Shown: positions 20,821 to 31,129, counted from the first letter of the stretch. The stretch is 64,000 nt of DNA from Stenotrophomonas sp. 57 (GCF_030291075.1 NZ_CP127407.1:1-64000); one strand, 5' to 3'. Translations and numbers: made by a program. The notes: a model not told the origin generated them from the sequence alone.

Positions 20821-22023
20821 TCAGCCCTTGGCGACGGTGGCCACGGCCTTGGCGACGTATTCCAGGTTGTTCTGGTTCAGCGCGGCCACGCAGATGCGGC
20901 CGGTGCCGACGGCGTAGATGCCGAACTCGTCGCGCAGGCGCTCGACCTGCTCACGGCTCAGGCCGGAGTAGGAGAACATGCCGGCCTGTTCGTTGATGAA
21001 ACCGAACTGCGGCGCACCGGCCGCGGCCAGCTTCTCGACCAGGCCCTGGCGCAGGGCGTGGATGCGCTCGCGCATCTCGGTCAGCTCCTGCTCCCACATC
21101 GCGCGCAGTTCCGGGTTGGTCAGCACGCCGGCCACCAGCGCGGCACCGTGGGTGGACGGGCTGGAGTAGATGGTGCGAATCACGCGCTTGACCTGCGACT
21201 GCACGGCCTTGGCGTCCGCGGCGGTCGGCGCCACCATCGACAGCGCACCCACACGCTCGCCGTACAGCGAGAACGACTTGGAGTACGAGTTGGCGACGAT
21301 GAAGCTGTCGATGCCGGCTTCGGCGATGATGCGCACCGCGGCGCCGTCCTGCTCGATGCCCTTGTCGAAGCCCTGGTAGGCCATGTCGATGAAGGGGAAC
21401 AGCTGCTTGTCCTTCAGCAGCTGCGCGACCTGCTTCCACTGGGTGACCGTGAGGTCGGCACCGGTGGGGTTGTGGCAGCAGGCGTGCAGCAGCACCACGG
21501 TGCCCGCTTCCAGCTTGCCCAGGTCGGCCAGCAGGGCATCGAAGTTGACGCCATGGGTGGTCGGGTCGAAGTAGGTGTACTCCACCACCTCGAAGCCGGC
21601 CGCGCTGAACACCGCGCGGTGGTTTTCCCAGCTCGGGTTGCTCAGCGCGACGGTGGCGTGCGGCAGCAGCTTCTTCAGCACGTCGGCGCCGACGCGCAGC
21701 GCACCGCTGCCACCGACGGTCTGTGCGGTGGTGACGCGGCCGGCGGCCAGCAGCGGCGAGTCCTTGCCGAACACCAGCTCACGCGTGGCCTGCGTGTACG
21801 CCGGCAGGCCATCGATCGGCAGGTAGCCGCGCGGTTTGGCTTCAGCGGCGAGCTGCTGCTCGATCTGCTTGACGGCGCGCAGCAGCGGAATGCGGCCGCT
21901 CTCGTCGTAGTAGATGCCCACACCCAGGTTGACCTTGGTCGGGCGGCTGTCGGCGTTGTACGCCTCGGTCAGGCCCAGGATCGGGTCGCCTGGGACCAGT
22001 TCCACGTTTGCAAAGAAGGACAC
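20821..22023 (-). CDS. tyrB: Aromatic amino acid aminotransferase
   Basis: This PLP enzyme transfers amino groups between aromatic or acidic amino acids and 2-oxo acids. The 400-residue protein belongs to the class I AspC/TyrB group. It starts MSFFANVELVPGDPILGL, has the cofactor-binding motif HNPTGADLT, and has the Schiff-base lysine at residue 249 in NSYSKSFSLYGERVG. Length and motifs fit both AspC and TyrB, so the preferred substrate is not certain. The gene is divergent from a TonB receptor. Confidence 0.9.
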   Translation of the reverse strand: MSFFANVELVPGDPILGLTEAYNADSRPTKVNLGVGIYYDESGRIPLLRAVKQIEQQLAAEAKPRGYLPIDGLPAYTQATRELVFGKDSPLLAAGRVTTAQTVGGSGALRVGADVLKKLLPHATVALSNPSWENHRAVFSAAGFEVVEYTYFDPTTHGVNFDALLADLGKLEAGTVVLLHACCHNPTGADLTVTQWKQVAQLLKDKQLFPFIDMAYQGFDKGIEQDGAAVRIIAEAGIDSFIVANSYSKSFSLYGERVGALSMVAPTAADAKAVQSQVKRVIRTIYSSPSTHGAALVAGVLTNPELRAMWEQELTEMRERIHALRQGLVEKLAAAGAPQFGFINEQAGMFSYSGLSREQVERLRDEFGIYAVGTGRICVAALNQNNLEYVAKAVATVAKG

Positions 22024-22194
22024 GGCGGTACTCGTTCGGTAGACGGAAAGGGGGAGGAATTACGCCACGCGGCTTGCGGCCTTCCGGCCGGAAACAGCCC
22101 ATCGTAACAAAGCCTGCCGGGGCTGGCCGCCGCCATCGTCATCCGTGGCCCCGTACCATGGCGTGCGTTGCCGCCGGATCCATCAACCTGAATC

Positions 22195-24285
22195 ATGAAA
22201 ACCGCTACACGCCGCCGTAGCCTGTCGCTTTCCGCCCTGCTGCTGTCGCCCTTGGCGGCGTTGGCCGACCCTGCGCCCACCGCCCTGCCGGCGGTGCAGG
22301 TACAGGCTGCACGGGTGCCGGGCATCGACCCGTTCGCGTTGCCGTCCAGCCAGGACACGGTCTGGATCGATGCCGGCCGCGCCGGCGCGGGCGCGCAGCT
22401 GTCCGAGGCGCTGGCCGGGGTGCCGGGGCTGTTGGCGCGCGATCGGCAGAACTTCGCCCAGGACACCCAGCTGTCGATCCGCGGCTTCGGCGCACGCTCG
22501 ACCTTCGGCGTGCGCGGGGTGCGCGTGCTGATCGACGGCGTGCCGGCCACCATGCCGGATGGGCAGGGCCAGCTGTCGCACGCCAGCCTGCTCGGCGCCG
22601 AGCGCATTGAGGTGCTGCGCGGGCCGTTCTCGGCGCTGTATGGCAACTCCTCCGGTGGCGTGCTGCAGGTCTGGAGCGCGCAAGGCCGGGCCGATGATCC
22701 CTGGCGGTTGCGGCTCAACGCCGGTGCCGACAACACGCTGAGCGTCGGTGCGCAATTGAAGGGGGCCGGCCACGGGCTGGACTACAACATCGCCGCCAAC
22801 CACTTCCGCACCGATGGCTGGCGCGACCACAGCCGTGCCCGCCGTGAATCGCTCAATGCACGCATCGGCGGCGAGCTGGGCGGTGGCCGCCTGGAGTTGC
22901 TGCTCAATGCGCTGGACGCTCCCGATGCGCAGGACCCGCTGGGCCTGACCCGTGCGCAGGTGGCAGCCAATCCGCGCCAGGCCACGTCGGTCGCCGACCA
23001 GTACAACACGCGTAAATCGGTGCGCCAGCAGCAGGCCGGCCTGCGCTGGACCCGCGAGAACGGGGCGCAGCGCTGGCAGCTGATGAGCTACGCCGGCCAG
23101 CGCGCGGTGAGCCAGTACCTGCCGATTCCGCCGACGGCCCAGGCCAATCCGCTGCATGCAGGCGGCGTGATCGATCTTGAGGGCGGCTATGGTGGCCTGG
23201 ACGCGCGCTGGGGCTGGCACGGCGATCTTGCAGGGCGGCCGCTGGACGTGGTGGCCGGGCTCAGTGCCGACCGCCAGCGCCAGCATCGCACCGGCTACGA
23301 GAACTTCATCGGCAGCACGCTGGGCGTGCGCGGCCGCTTGCGCCGCGACCAGATCGACATCGTGCAGAACGTCGATCAGTTCGCGCAGGCGTGGTGGCAG
23401 TGGCGCCCGCGCTGGTCACTGCTGGCCGGTGTGCGTCACAGCAGCGTGCGCTTCGAATCGGACGACCGCTACATCACCGGCCGCAACCCGGACGACAGCG
23501 GCCGCCGCCGTTACCAGGCCACCACGCCGGTGGCCGGGGTCAGCTTCGAGGCGAGCCCGCAATGGCGGCTGCACGCGGCGGTGGGACGCGGTTTCGAAAC
23601 CCCCACCTTCAACGAACTGGGCTACCGCGCCGACGGCCAGGCCGGGCTGGCGCTGGATCTGGCCGCCGCGCGCAGCCGCTCGCTGGAGATGGGTAGCAAG
23701 TGGCACGCGCAGGGCGGAACCCGGCTCGATGTCAGCCTGTTCCGTGCAGATACCGGCGATGAGCTGGCCGTTGCCAGCAATATCGGTGGACGCAGCACCT
23801 ACCGCAACATCGGGCGCACCCGGCGCCAGGGGCTGGAGCTTCAGTACCGCCAGCCGCTGGCCGAGCAGCTGGAACTGCAGCTGGCCTGGACCTGGCTGCA
23901 GGCGCAGGTGCGCTCGCCCTACCTGACCTCGAACAATGTGGTCGCCGCGGGCAGCCGCCTGCCCGGTGTGCCGCGGCAACAGGCGTTTGCTCGCCTGCAG
24001 TGGAGCCCGGACGACTGGCAGTGGGCGCTGGAGGCGACCGCCAGCAGCGATACCGTGGTCAACGATCTGGCCACGGAGCGCGCGCCGGGCTTCGCCCTGC
24101 TGCACGTGGAGGGTGGGCGCCGCTGGACCCTGCCGGGCGGCGAGCTGCGTGCGTTCGCGCGTCTGGAGAACGTGCTGGACCAAGCCTACATCGGCTCGGT
24201 GATCGTCAACGATGGCAATGGGCGCTACTACGAGCCCGGGCCGGGGCGACGGGCCAGCGTGGGTGTGCAGTGGTCGTGGCGCTAG
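22195..24285 (+). CDS. TonB-dependent outer-membrane receptor
   Basis: This is a 696-residue receptor with a signal peptide cut near ALAD, an N-terminal plug domain (SIRGFGARSTFGVRGVRV and the IEVLRGPFSALYGNSSGG segment), and a beta-barrel ending in an aromatic residue pattern (GVQWSWR). The plug resembles the YncD/FecA branch. E. coli YncD imports the redox cofactor PQQ, but I cannot assign that ligand here. It is compact compared with the two larger receptors in this window. Confidence 0.9.
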   Translation: MKTATRRRSLSLSALLLSPLAALADPAPTALPAVQVQAARVPGIDPFALPSSQDTVWIDAGRAGAGAQLSEALAGVPGLLARDRQNFAQDTQLSIRGFGARSTFGVRGVRVLIDGVPATMPDGQGQLSHASLLGAERIEVLRGPFSALYGNSSGGVLQVWSAQGRADDPWRLRLNAGADNTLSVGAQLKGAGHGLDYNIAANHFRTDGWRDHSRARRESLNARIGGELGGGRLELLLNALDAPDAQDPLGLTRAQVAANPRQATSVADQYNTRKSVRQQQAGLRWTRENGAQRWQLMSYAGQRAVSQYLPIPPTAQANPLHAGGVIDLEGGYGGLDARWGWHGDLAGRPLDVVAGLSADRQRQHRTGYENFIGSTLGVRGRLRRDQIDIVQNVDQFAQAWWQWRPRWSLLAGVRHSSVRFESDDRYITGRNPDDSGRRRYQATTPVAGVSFEASPQWRLHAAVGRGFETPTFNELGYRADGQAGLALDLAAARSRSLEMGSKWHAQGGTRLDVSLFRADTGDELAVASNIGGRSTYRNIGRTRRQGLELQYRQPLAEQLELQLAWTWLQAQVRSPYLTSNNVVAAGSRLPGVPRQQAFARLQWSPDDWQWALEATASSDTVVNDLATERAPGFALLHVEGGRRWTLPGGELRAFARLENVLDQAYIGSVIVNDGNGRYYEPGPGRRASVGVQWSWR

Positions 24286-24327
24286 CGCGGGACCGCCGCG
24301 CTCGCCGGGCATGGTCCGCCGCCACCG

Positions 24328-24702
<375 letters not shown>

Positions 24703-24819
24703 CTACACCGCCAGCAAGGTAAAGGCGCCGCGAACCTAGCGTCATGAACATCTCGCTCACCCGCTGGTAACGGCACCGCGCGTATTCCTGCCCACCCGCC
24801 CCCGCTGCAGGAGCCGGCC

Positions 24820-25218
24820 ATGCCCCGTCTTGAACGACCCGCACCGTCCGTGTTCAATGCCCTGCTCGATCCGCTCGGCCAGCGCACCGCGCAGCGCCGC
24901 ACGCGTCGGCATGAAGACCCGCAGGCGGTTGCGCAGGACTACCTGCAATACATGCTCAGCGATTACGAGGAGCGTCGCGGGCCCGGTCACCGCAACTGGC
25001 GTGATCTGTGCCCGGTCTATGCCTTCGCGTTGACCACCCACGCCGCCGATTGGCCGCGCGGTGATGCCGCCGATACCTGCGAGGAACTGGCCGAGCACTG
25101 GGAACAGATGCGCGGACAGTCACGGCTGAGCTGGTCCCAGGCGCGACCGGTGGTGGAAGACGCCTGGCGCGCGCTGGACCATATTCCGGCGGCGGCGGTG
25201 AGGCCGCTGCTGCAGTAG
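24820..25218 (+). CDS. Hypothetical protein
   Basis: This is a 132-residue soluble protein, mostly helical and rich in Arg, Trp and acidic residues (HRNWRDLCPVYAFALTTHAADW). No signal or membrane segment is seen and I recognise no family. It is followed by the end-joining genes ku and ligD on the same strand after about 140 bp, and is divergent from the EETFPASDP protein. The ATG at 24820 follows a GGAGCC ribosome site. Confidence 0.65.
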   Translation: MPRLERPAPSVFNALLDPLGQRTAQRRTRRHEDPQAVAQDYLQYMLSDYEERRGPGHRNWRDLCPVYAFALTTHAADWPRGDAADTCEELAEHWEQMRGQSRLSWSQARPVVEDAWRALDHIPAAAVRPLLQ

Positions 25219-25359
25219 TGGCGGGCGCCTGAAGCGGACGAGCGTGGGATCGGCGCTACAGCCAGGAGGCCGCGCCACCTGACCTGCACGGCACGGACAC
25301 GGGTGGTTTACACCGATGGGCAGAAGCTGGGCATCCCCTGCCCCGTAACAGGTGTCACC

Positions 25360-26280
25360 ATGGCCCGCCCGATCTGGACCGGCACGCTGTCGTTCGGACT
25401 GCTCAATGTGCCAGTGTCGTTGATGTCCGGCGAGCGCAAGGTCGACCTGCAGTTCCGCATGCTCGACTCCCGCGATCGCAAGCCGATCCGTTTCGAACGG
25501 GTCAACGCCGACACCGGCGAGGAAGTGCCTTGGAAGGACATCGTCAAAGCCTATGAGTACGACAAGGGCAGTTATGTCGTGCTGGAGGAAGGTGATATCC
25601 GCTCGGCCGCGCCGGAAAGCCACGAAGCGGTGGAGGTGGAATCGTTCGTGGATGCAGCCCAGATCGACCCGCGCTACTACGAGAAGCCGTATCTGTTGGT
25701 GCCTGGCAAGAAGGCTGAAAAGGGCTATGTGCTGCTGCGCGAAACCCTGCGCAGCACCGGCAAGGTGGGCATCGCGCGGGTGGTGGTGCGCACGCGCGAA
25801 TACCTGTGCGCGGTCATGCCTCATGAGGACGCACTGGTGTTGATGATCCTGCGCTATCCACAGGAACTGGTGGATCCCGAGGATTACAAGCTGCCGACCG
25901 GCAAACTGTCCGACTACCGCATCACCAGCATGGAAACGGCGATGGCCGAGCAGTTGATCGAGTCGATGTCCGGTGAGTGGGACCCGTCGCACTACCACGA
26001 TGAGTTCCGCGAGCGCCTGCAGCAGGTGTTGAACAAGCGCATCAAGTCCAAGGGCGGCACCACGCGGGTGGACGATGAGCCGGCACCGCGCGAGGACGCC
26101 ACTACCAATGTGGTCGACTTCATGGCACTGCTGCAGAAGAGCCTGGATGCGAACAAGCGAACGCCAGCGAAGAAGGCCGCAACGCGCAAAGCATCTGCCA
26201 CGTCGCCAGCGAAGACGGCCGCAAAGAAAACAACGAAGAAGGCTGCAAAGAAGACCGCACCTCGACGCAAGGCGGGGTGA
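25360..26280 (+). CDS. ku: Non-homologous end-joining protein Ku
   Basis: Bacterial Ku dimerises around DNA double-strand ends and recruits LigD. The 306-residue protein starts MARPIWTGTLSFGLLNVPVS, a typical Ku opening, and has the conserved Ku core to about residue 255. A lysine-rich tail follows (repeats of AAKKTTKKAAKK type) that in other bacteria binds DNA. The frame is open 57 bases upstream, but the family start is at 25360. ligD begins three bases after the stop codon, so the two are one operon. Confidence 0.95.
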   Translation: MARPIWTGTLSFGLLNVPVSLMSGERKVDLQFRMLDSRDRKPIRFERVNADTGEEVPWKDIVKAYEYDKGSYVVLEEGDIRSAAPESHEAVEVESFVDAAQIDPRYYEKPYLLVPGKKAEKGYVLLRETLRSTGKVGIARVVVRTREYLCAVMPHEDALVLMILRYPQELVDPEDYKLPTGKLSDYRITSMETAMAEQLIESMSGEWDPSHYHDEFRERLQQVLNKRIKSKGGTTRVDDEPAPREDATTNVVDFMALLQKSLDANKRTPAKKAATRKASATSPAKTAAKKTTKKAAKKTAPRRKAG

Positions 26281-26283
26281 GCC

Positions 26284-28770
26284 ATGTCGTTGCACCAGTA
26301 TCGGCGCAAACGCCGGCTTGGCGGTGGCGCCGGGCAGACGCCGGAACCTGACGACACGCGTGCCCCCGGTGATCCGAAGGGGCGGCCGACCTTTGTCGTC
26401 CAGCTGCACCATGCCAGCTCGCGTCACTACGACTTCCGCTTGGAAATGGACGGCGTACTGAAGAGCTGGGCGGTGCCCAAGGGGCCTTCGCTGCGCGTCG
26501 GTGAAAAGCGGCTGGCCGTGGAAGTGGAAGACCATCCGCTGTCCTACGCGGGTTTCGAGGGAGACATTCCTGAAGGCCACTATGGTGCGGGCCACGTGGA
26601 TGTCTTCGATCACGGCACCTGGGCCTGTGAAGGCGATCCACTGCAGGCTTTGGCGGCGGGCAAGATCGACTTCGTGCTGCATGGACAACGCCTGGCCGGT
26701 GGCTGGAAGCTGGTGCGCACGGCGATGAAAGGGCGCCAGGTGCAGTGGCTGCTGATCAAGCGCGATGACGAGGAAGCGCGCGATGCAGAAGCAGACGATC
26801 TGCTGGGAGTGTCCGCGCCGAAACGCTCATCGGCAGTGAAGAAGCGCACCGCGAGGAAGGCCGCGCGCGCCGCGCCGGCCGCACGCACGGCGAACCGCAA
26901 GGCCGATGCACGCTGGCACGCGCGTGCACTGGAACTGGACGGTGCGCGTGACGTCCCCTACCCGCGCGCCTTCAAACCGCAGTTGACCGATCATCGCAAC
27001 AGTGCGCCGGACGGCGACCGCTGGCTTCACGAGATCAAGTGGGATGGCTATCGCCTGCTGGCTGATCTGCACAATGGCGAGGTCAAGCTGCGCTCCCGCA
27101 ATGGCCTGGATTGGACCGATGATTTTCCCGAAGTGGTGCAGGCCGTGCAGGCGCTGCCGGTGCGCGATGCGCGCCTGGATGGCGAACTGGTGGTGCTGGA
27201 CAAGGAAGGACGCAGTGACTTCGCAGCGTTGCAGCGGGTCATCGACGGCAGTTCGAAGCAACCGCTGCGCTACATCGTGTTCGATCTTCCGGGCGTGGCT
27301 GGCGCGGACATCAGTCGTGCGCCGTTGCTGGAGCGCAAAGCACTCCTGAAAGCGCTCATTGGGCCCGCCCCTGGCACCCTGGCCTTCAGCGAGCACGTGA
27401 TCGACCACGGCCCGCAGGTGTTCGACGCCAGTGGCAAGGCCGGATTCGAAGGCATCGTCAGCAAGCAGGTGGATGCCCCGTACATGAATACCCGCGCGCG
27501 CAGCTGGGTGAAGGTGAAGCACGAAGACACCGACGAGTTCCTGATCGTCGGCTACACGGCACCCAAGGGTTCCCGGGTGGGGTTCGGCTCGCTGCTGCTG
27601 GCGACGCCGGACAAGGGCGGCTTGCGCTATGTGGGCCGCGTTGGCACCGGCTTCGACGACGAAAGCCTGCGCGCGCTGCTCAAGGCACTGCAGCCGTTGG
27701 CCGTGAAGAAGCCCGTGCTGCAGCTGCCGGCGCATGTGCCGTTCCGCGCTGCCAGCGTGCGTTGGGTGACGCCGGTCGCGGTGGCCGAGGTCGCGTTCCG
27801 GGGCTGGGGCAAGGAAGGCCTGCTGCGCCAGGCCAGTTTCAAGCGACTGCGCAGCGACAAGCAGAAGGAGGACCTGGGAATGAGCACCGCGGATGCCGAA
27901 ACCGGAGGCGAGGTCCAGATCACTCATCCGGAGCGGGTGGTGTTTCCAAAGCAGACGCTCAGCAAGGGAGACGTGGCGGACTACTACCGGCAGATGGCAC
28001 GCTGGATCCTGACCGAGATTGCCGGCCGGCCACTGTCATTGCTGCGTTGCCCGGATGGCGTGGGCAAGGCCTGCTTCTTCCAGAAGCACCATGGGCCCGG
28101 CCTCGGTGATGCGGTACATGCGGTGCCCCTGCAGCAGAAGAGCGGTCGCGAGGACTATGTCTACATCGAGGATGTGCGGGGCCTGCTGCAACTGGTACAG
28201 ATGAACACCCTGGAGCTGCATCCGTGGGGAGCCACCGTGGCCGACCCCGAGCATCCGGATCGCCTGGTGTTCGATCTCGATCCTGGTGAAGGCGTCAGCT
28301 GGGCACAGGTAAAAAATGGCGCTCGCGATGTGCGTGATCGCCTGCAGCAAGTGGGACTGGAAAGTTTCGTGCGGTTGTCCGGTGGCAAGGGACTGCACGT
28401 GGTGGTGCCGCTGCAGCCGAAGGCCGATTGGGAACAGGCCAAGGCGTTCTGCGAGGCCTTTGCCCAGGCAATGGCGCAGGAACAACCGGACCGCTATGTG
28501 GCGACGATGAGCAAGGCCAAGCGTGATGGCGTGATCTTCATCGACTGGCTGCGCAACACCCGCGGCGCCACCAGCGTGTGCTCGTGGTCGCTGCGCGCGC
28601 GCGATTCGGCCGGTGTGGCAGTGCCGCTGCGCTGGGAAGAACTGGCACGCGTCAGCGCGGCTGACGCGTTTCCGATGGCCAAGGCACTGGCGCGGGCGCA
28701 GCGGCTGAAGGGAAACCCGTGGCACGGCATCGAGCGCTTGAAGCAGACGCTGCCGCGCATGGACCTGTAG
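26284..28770 (+). CDS. ligD: ATP-dependent DNA ligase D
   Basis: LigD is the multifunction end-joining enzyme. The 828-residue protein has three domains in order. A 3'-phosphoesterase domain lies at about residues 35-170 (LHHASSRHYDFRLEM). The ATP-dependent ligase domain carries the nucleotidyl lysine near residue 252 in EIKWDGYR. The C-terminal polymerase/primase domain carries the metal motif FDLDPGE near residue 664. This order (PE-Lig-Pol) is that of the Pseudomonas enzyme. The TAG stop codon is supplied by the GTAG end of a repeat. Confidence 0.96.
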   Translation: MSLHQYRRKRRLGGGAGQTPEPDDTRAPGDPKGRPTFVVQLHHASSRHYDFRLEMDGVLKSWAVPKGPSLRVGEKRLAVEVEDHPLSYAGFEGDIPEGHYGAGHVDVFDHGTWACEGDPLQALAAGKIDFVLHGQRLAGGWKLVRTAMKGRQVQWLLIKRDDEEARDAEADDLLGVSAPKRSSAVKKRTARKAARAAPAARTANRKADARWHARALELDGARDVPYPRAFKPQLTDHRNSAPDGDRWLHEIKWDGYRLLADLHNGEVKLRSRNGLDWTDDFPEVVQAVQALPVRDARLDGELVVLDKEGRSDFAALQRVIDGSSKQPLRYIVFDLPGVAGADISRAPLLERKALLKALIGPAPGTLAFSEHVIDHGPQVFDASGKAGFEGIVSKQVDAPYMNTRARSWVKVKHEDTDEFLIVGYTAPKGSRVGFGSLLLATPDKGGLRYVGRVGTGFDDESLRALLKALQPLAVKKPVLQLPAHVPFRAASVRWVTPVAVAEVAFRGWGKEGLLRQASFKRLRSDKQKEDLGMSTADAETGGEVQITHPERVVFPKQTLSKGDVADYYRQMARWILTEIAGRPLSLLRCPDGVGKACFFQKHHGPGLGDAVHAVPLQQKSGREDYVYIEDVRGLLQLVQMNTLELHPWGATVADPEHPDRLVFDLDPGEGVSWAQVKNGARDVRDRLQQVGLESFVRLSGGKGLHVVVPLQPKADWEQAKAFCEAFAQAMAQEQPDRYVATMSKAKRDGVIFIDWLRNTRGATSVCSWSLRARDSAGVAVPLRWEELARVSAADAFPMAKALARAQRLKGNPWHGIERLKQTLPRMDL

Positions 28771-28835
28771 CGCCGAGCCCATGCTCGGCTTGCATGCACA
28801 TCGACACAGGCAGCCGAGCAGGGGCTCGGCTCTAC
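28767..28835. repeat. SMAG repeat pair overlapping the ligD stop
   Basis: GTAGCGCCGAGC at 28767-28790 faces AGCCGAGC ending CTCTAC at 28812-28835. The first element shares its GTAG with the last coding base and stop codon of ligD, so ligD translation ends inside the repeat. Confidence 0.88.
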
Positions 28836-28845
28836 AGGACCGGCG

Positions 28846-29238
28846 TTACCTTGCGTCGCGCGAGGCTCGGCGGCCGAACCACCAGCCGACCAGCAGCTGC
28901 AACGGCAGCGATGCCAGCAGCGAAATGACGAACCAGAGCGGGAAATCCGCGCCCGCGGTCCACACCGCATAGCCGCAGCCCAGCGCGATCAGCGACCAGA
29001 TCGAAAAACCATGCGAGCGCGGCCAGCAGGGCGCGTAGTAGGTGGCGAAGGAAATGCCGGCGACGCCACCGAGCACGCTGAAGGCCAGGTCCCACCCCAG
29101 CTGCACGCTGTTGTTGTCCGGCGACAGGCCCACCAGCGGCGGCAGCCAGCTGGCGACGCTGCTGACCAGCGCAAGCGACAGCACGCCGCCGATCAGGGCG
29201 ACGATGGAAAGGAACAGGGTCTTGAGCAGATCGGGCAT
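28846..29238 (-). CDS. Hypothetical inner-membrane protein
   Basis: This is a 130-residue protein with about four membrane segments (residues 5-27, 43-60, 72-92 and 98-118) and a basic C-terminus RRASRDAR. I recognise no family, and the fold resembles small permease-like proteins only in hydropathy. The ATG at 29238 (MPDLLKT) is preferred to a GTG two codons upstream. Confidence 0.7.
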   Translation of the reverse strand: MPDLLKTLFLSIVALIGGVLSLALVSSVASWLPPLVGLSPDNNSVQLGWDLAFSVLGGVAGISFATYYAPCWPRSHGFSIWSLIALGCGYAVWTAGADFPLWFVISLLASLPLQLLVGWWFGRRASRDAR

Positions 29239-29366
29239 GCGCACATTGTACGGCTGCGCGACGTGCCCGGGGTTTGGCGGCCTGCGGCCGGTACGACCGA
29301 TGGATCGGCATGGCCGCCGCGTCCGTGGGAGAGGGGGACGGAGCGACGGCGGCCATGCACAGGCGG

Positions 29367-30395
29367 TCAGGCGGCGAAGTCGAGCACCACGCGGCCTTCG
29401 ATGGTGCCCGCGTGCATGCGCGCGAACACCTCGTTGATGTTCTCCAGGCGGTCGGTGCTGACCGTGGCTGCGACCTTGCCCTCGGCGGCGAACTGCAACG
29501 ACTCCTGCAGGTCCAGCCGGGTGCCGACGATCGAGCCGCGCACGGTGATGCCATTGAGCACCATGCCGAAGATGTCCAACGGGAAATTGCCCGGCGGCAG
29601 GCCGTTGAGCGACACGGTGCCACCACGCCGGACCATGCCCAGTGCCTGCTCGAATGCCTTCGGCGACACCGCGGTGACCAGGGCGCCGTGCGCGCCGCCG
29701 ATTTCCTTCTTCAGGAAGGAAGCGGGGTCGGTGGTGCGCGCGTTGACGGTGACCTGCGCACCCAGCTGCCGGGCCAGCGCCAGCTTGTTGTCGTCGACGT
29801 CCACCGCGGCCACGTTCAGGCCCATCGCGCGGGCGTACTGCACGGCCATGTGGCCCAGGCCGCCGATGCCGGAAATCACCACCCAGTCACCCGGCTTGGT
29901 GTCGGTCACCTTCAGGCCCTTGTAGACGGTCACGCCGGCGCACAGCACCGGCGCGATCTCGACAAAGCCCACTCCCTTCGGAAGCAGGCCGACATAGTTG
30001 GCATCGGCCAGTGCGTACTCGGCGAACCCGCCGTTGACCGAGTAGCCGGTGTTGCGCTGCGTTTCGCACAGCGTTTCCCAGCCGCCCAAGCAGTGTTCGC
30101 AATGGCCACACGCCGAGTACAACCAGGGGATGCCGACCCTGTCGCCTTCCTTGACGTGCCCTACCCCGCCTCCCACGGCCACGACGTGCCCCACGCCCTC
30201 GTGGCCGGGGATGAATGGCGGGTTCGGTTTCACCGGCCAGTCGCCCTCGGCGGCGTGCAGGTCGGTGTGGCAGACGCCACAGGCCTCGATCTTGACCAGT
30301 ACCTCGCCCGCCCCCGGGCGCGGTACCTGGACTTCCTCGATGACCAGTGGCTTGCCGAACTCGCGTACGACGGCGGCCTTCATGGTGGAATGCAT
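29367..30395 (-). CDS. adhP: Zinc-dependent alcohol dehydrogenase
   Basis: This medium-chain dehydrogenase interconverts primary alcohols such as ethanol with aldehydes using NAD. The 342-residue protein has catalytic-zinc residues in GVCHTDLH and GHEGVG. Four structural-zinc cysteines lie in [15 protein letters not shown], and the Rossmann motif is GIGGLGH. It matches the AdhP/AdhA group. The start has CGGAGAT upstream. A perfect FNR/Anr box lies 58-71 bases upstream, which fits fermentative, low-oxygen expression as known for adhA in Pseudomonas. Confidence 0.93.
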   Translation of the reverse strand: MHSTMKAAVVREFGKPLVIEEVQVPRPGAGEVLVKIEACGVCHTDLHAAEGDWPVKPNPPFIPGHEGVGHVVAVGGGVGHVKEGDRVGIPWLYSACGHCEHCLGGWETLCETQRNTGYSVNGGFAEYALADANYVGLLPKGVGFVEIAPVLCAGVTVYKGLKVTDTKPGDWVVISGIGGLGHMAVQYARAMGLNVAAVDVDDNKLALARQLGAQVTVNARTTDPASFLKKEIGGAHGALVTAVSPKAFEQALGMVRRGGTVSLNGLPPGNFPLDIFGMVLNGITVRGSIVGTRLDLQESLQFAAEGKVAATVSTDRLENINEVFARMHAGTIEGRVVLDFAA

Positions 30396-30431
30396 GCTCG
30401 GATCTCCGTAGTGCGCTTGCCCACAGAATGA

Positions 30432-30450
30432 CGCCGGCTCGAGGCCGGCG
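30432..30450. terminator. Hairpin between eda and adhP
   Basis: Arms CGCCGGC and GCCGGCG with a five-base loop lie about 40 bases after the eda stop. There is no T-tract. It may end the kdgK-eda transcript, but it also sits inside the presumed adhP promoter. Confidence 0.45.
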
Positions 30451-30452
30451 CT

Positions 30453-30466
30453 TTGATCACGATCAA
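30453..30466 (-). promoter_or_regulatory. Perfect FNR/Anr box upstream of adhP
   Basis: TTGATCACGATCAA matches the FNR/Anr consensus TTGAT-N4-ATCAA exactly. If it is a class II site centred at -41.5, transcription of adhP would start near 30418, leaving a leader of about 23 bases before the ATG. Confidence 0.8.
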
Positions 30467-30490
30467 ACTATGGAAGATCGACGCTGCGGT

Positions 30491-31129
30491 TCAGCTGGCC
30501 AGTACGGCAGCCTCTCGCGCCAGGCGTTCGATGGCGTCCCAGTCGCGGGTCTGCAGCAGCGCCGCCGTGGTCAGCCACGAACCGCCCACGCACAGCACGT
30601 TGGGAAGGTGCAGGAACTGCGGCGCGGTCTGCGCGCTGATGCCACCGGTCGGGCAGAAGCGCACGTCGGCGAACGGGCCGTGCCAGGCCGCCAGCAGCGC
30701 CGCACCGCCGGCCTGCACCGCCGGGAAGAACTTGAAGGTGTCCTTGCCATGTTCCAGGCCCAGGATCAGGTCCGAGGCGGTGGCGGCACCGGGCAGGTAT
30801 GGCAGGTCGGCATCGCGCGCGGCGGCATACAGCGTCGACGTTGCACCGGGAGACACCGCGAAACGCGCGCCTGCCTGCTTTGCCGCCTGCATCTGCGCAG
30901 GGGTGAGCACGGTGCCGGCACCGATCACCGCGTCGGGTACCGCTTCAACCATGGCCGTGATCGCATCCAGTGCCTGCGGCGTGCGCAGGGTCACTTCGAT
31001 CACCGGCAGGCCGCCGCGGAACAGCGCCTTGGCCACGTGGACTGCTTCATCCACATCTTCGGGGGTGTACACCGGGATCACCGGTGCCAGTTTCAAGAGT
31101 GCGCGCAGGCGCGGATCAGCGGCGGACAT
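30491..31129 (-). CDS. eda: KDPG aldolase (2-dehydro-3-deoxyphosphogluconate aldolase)
   Basis: Eda splits 2-keto-3-deoxy-6-phosphogluconate into pyruvate and glyceraldehyde 3-phosphate. The 212-residue protein has the catalytic glutamate at residue 45 (VIEVTLRT) and the Schiff-base lysine at residue 133 (FKFFPA), the same positions as in E. coli Eda. It overlaps the 3' end of kdgK by 14 bases, so the two are translated together, giving the last two steps of uronate breakdown. Confidence 0.96.
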   Translation of the reverse strand: MSAADPRLRALLKLAPVIPVYTPEDVDEAVHVAKALFRGGLPVIEVTLRTPQALDAITAMVEAVPDAVIGAGTVLTPAQMQAAKQAGARFAVSPGATSTLYAAARDADLPYLPGAATASDLILGLEHGKDTFKFFPAVQAGGAALLAAWHGPFADVRFCPTGGISAQTAPQFLHLPNVLCVGGSWLTTAALLQTRDWDAIERLAREAAVLAS

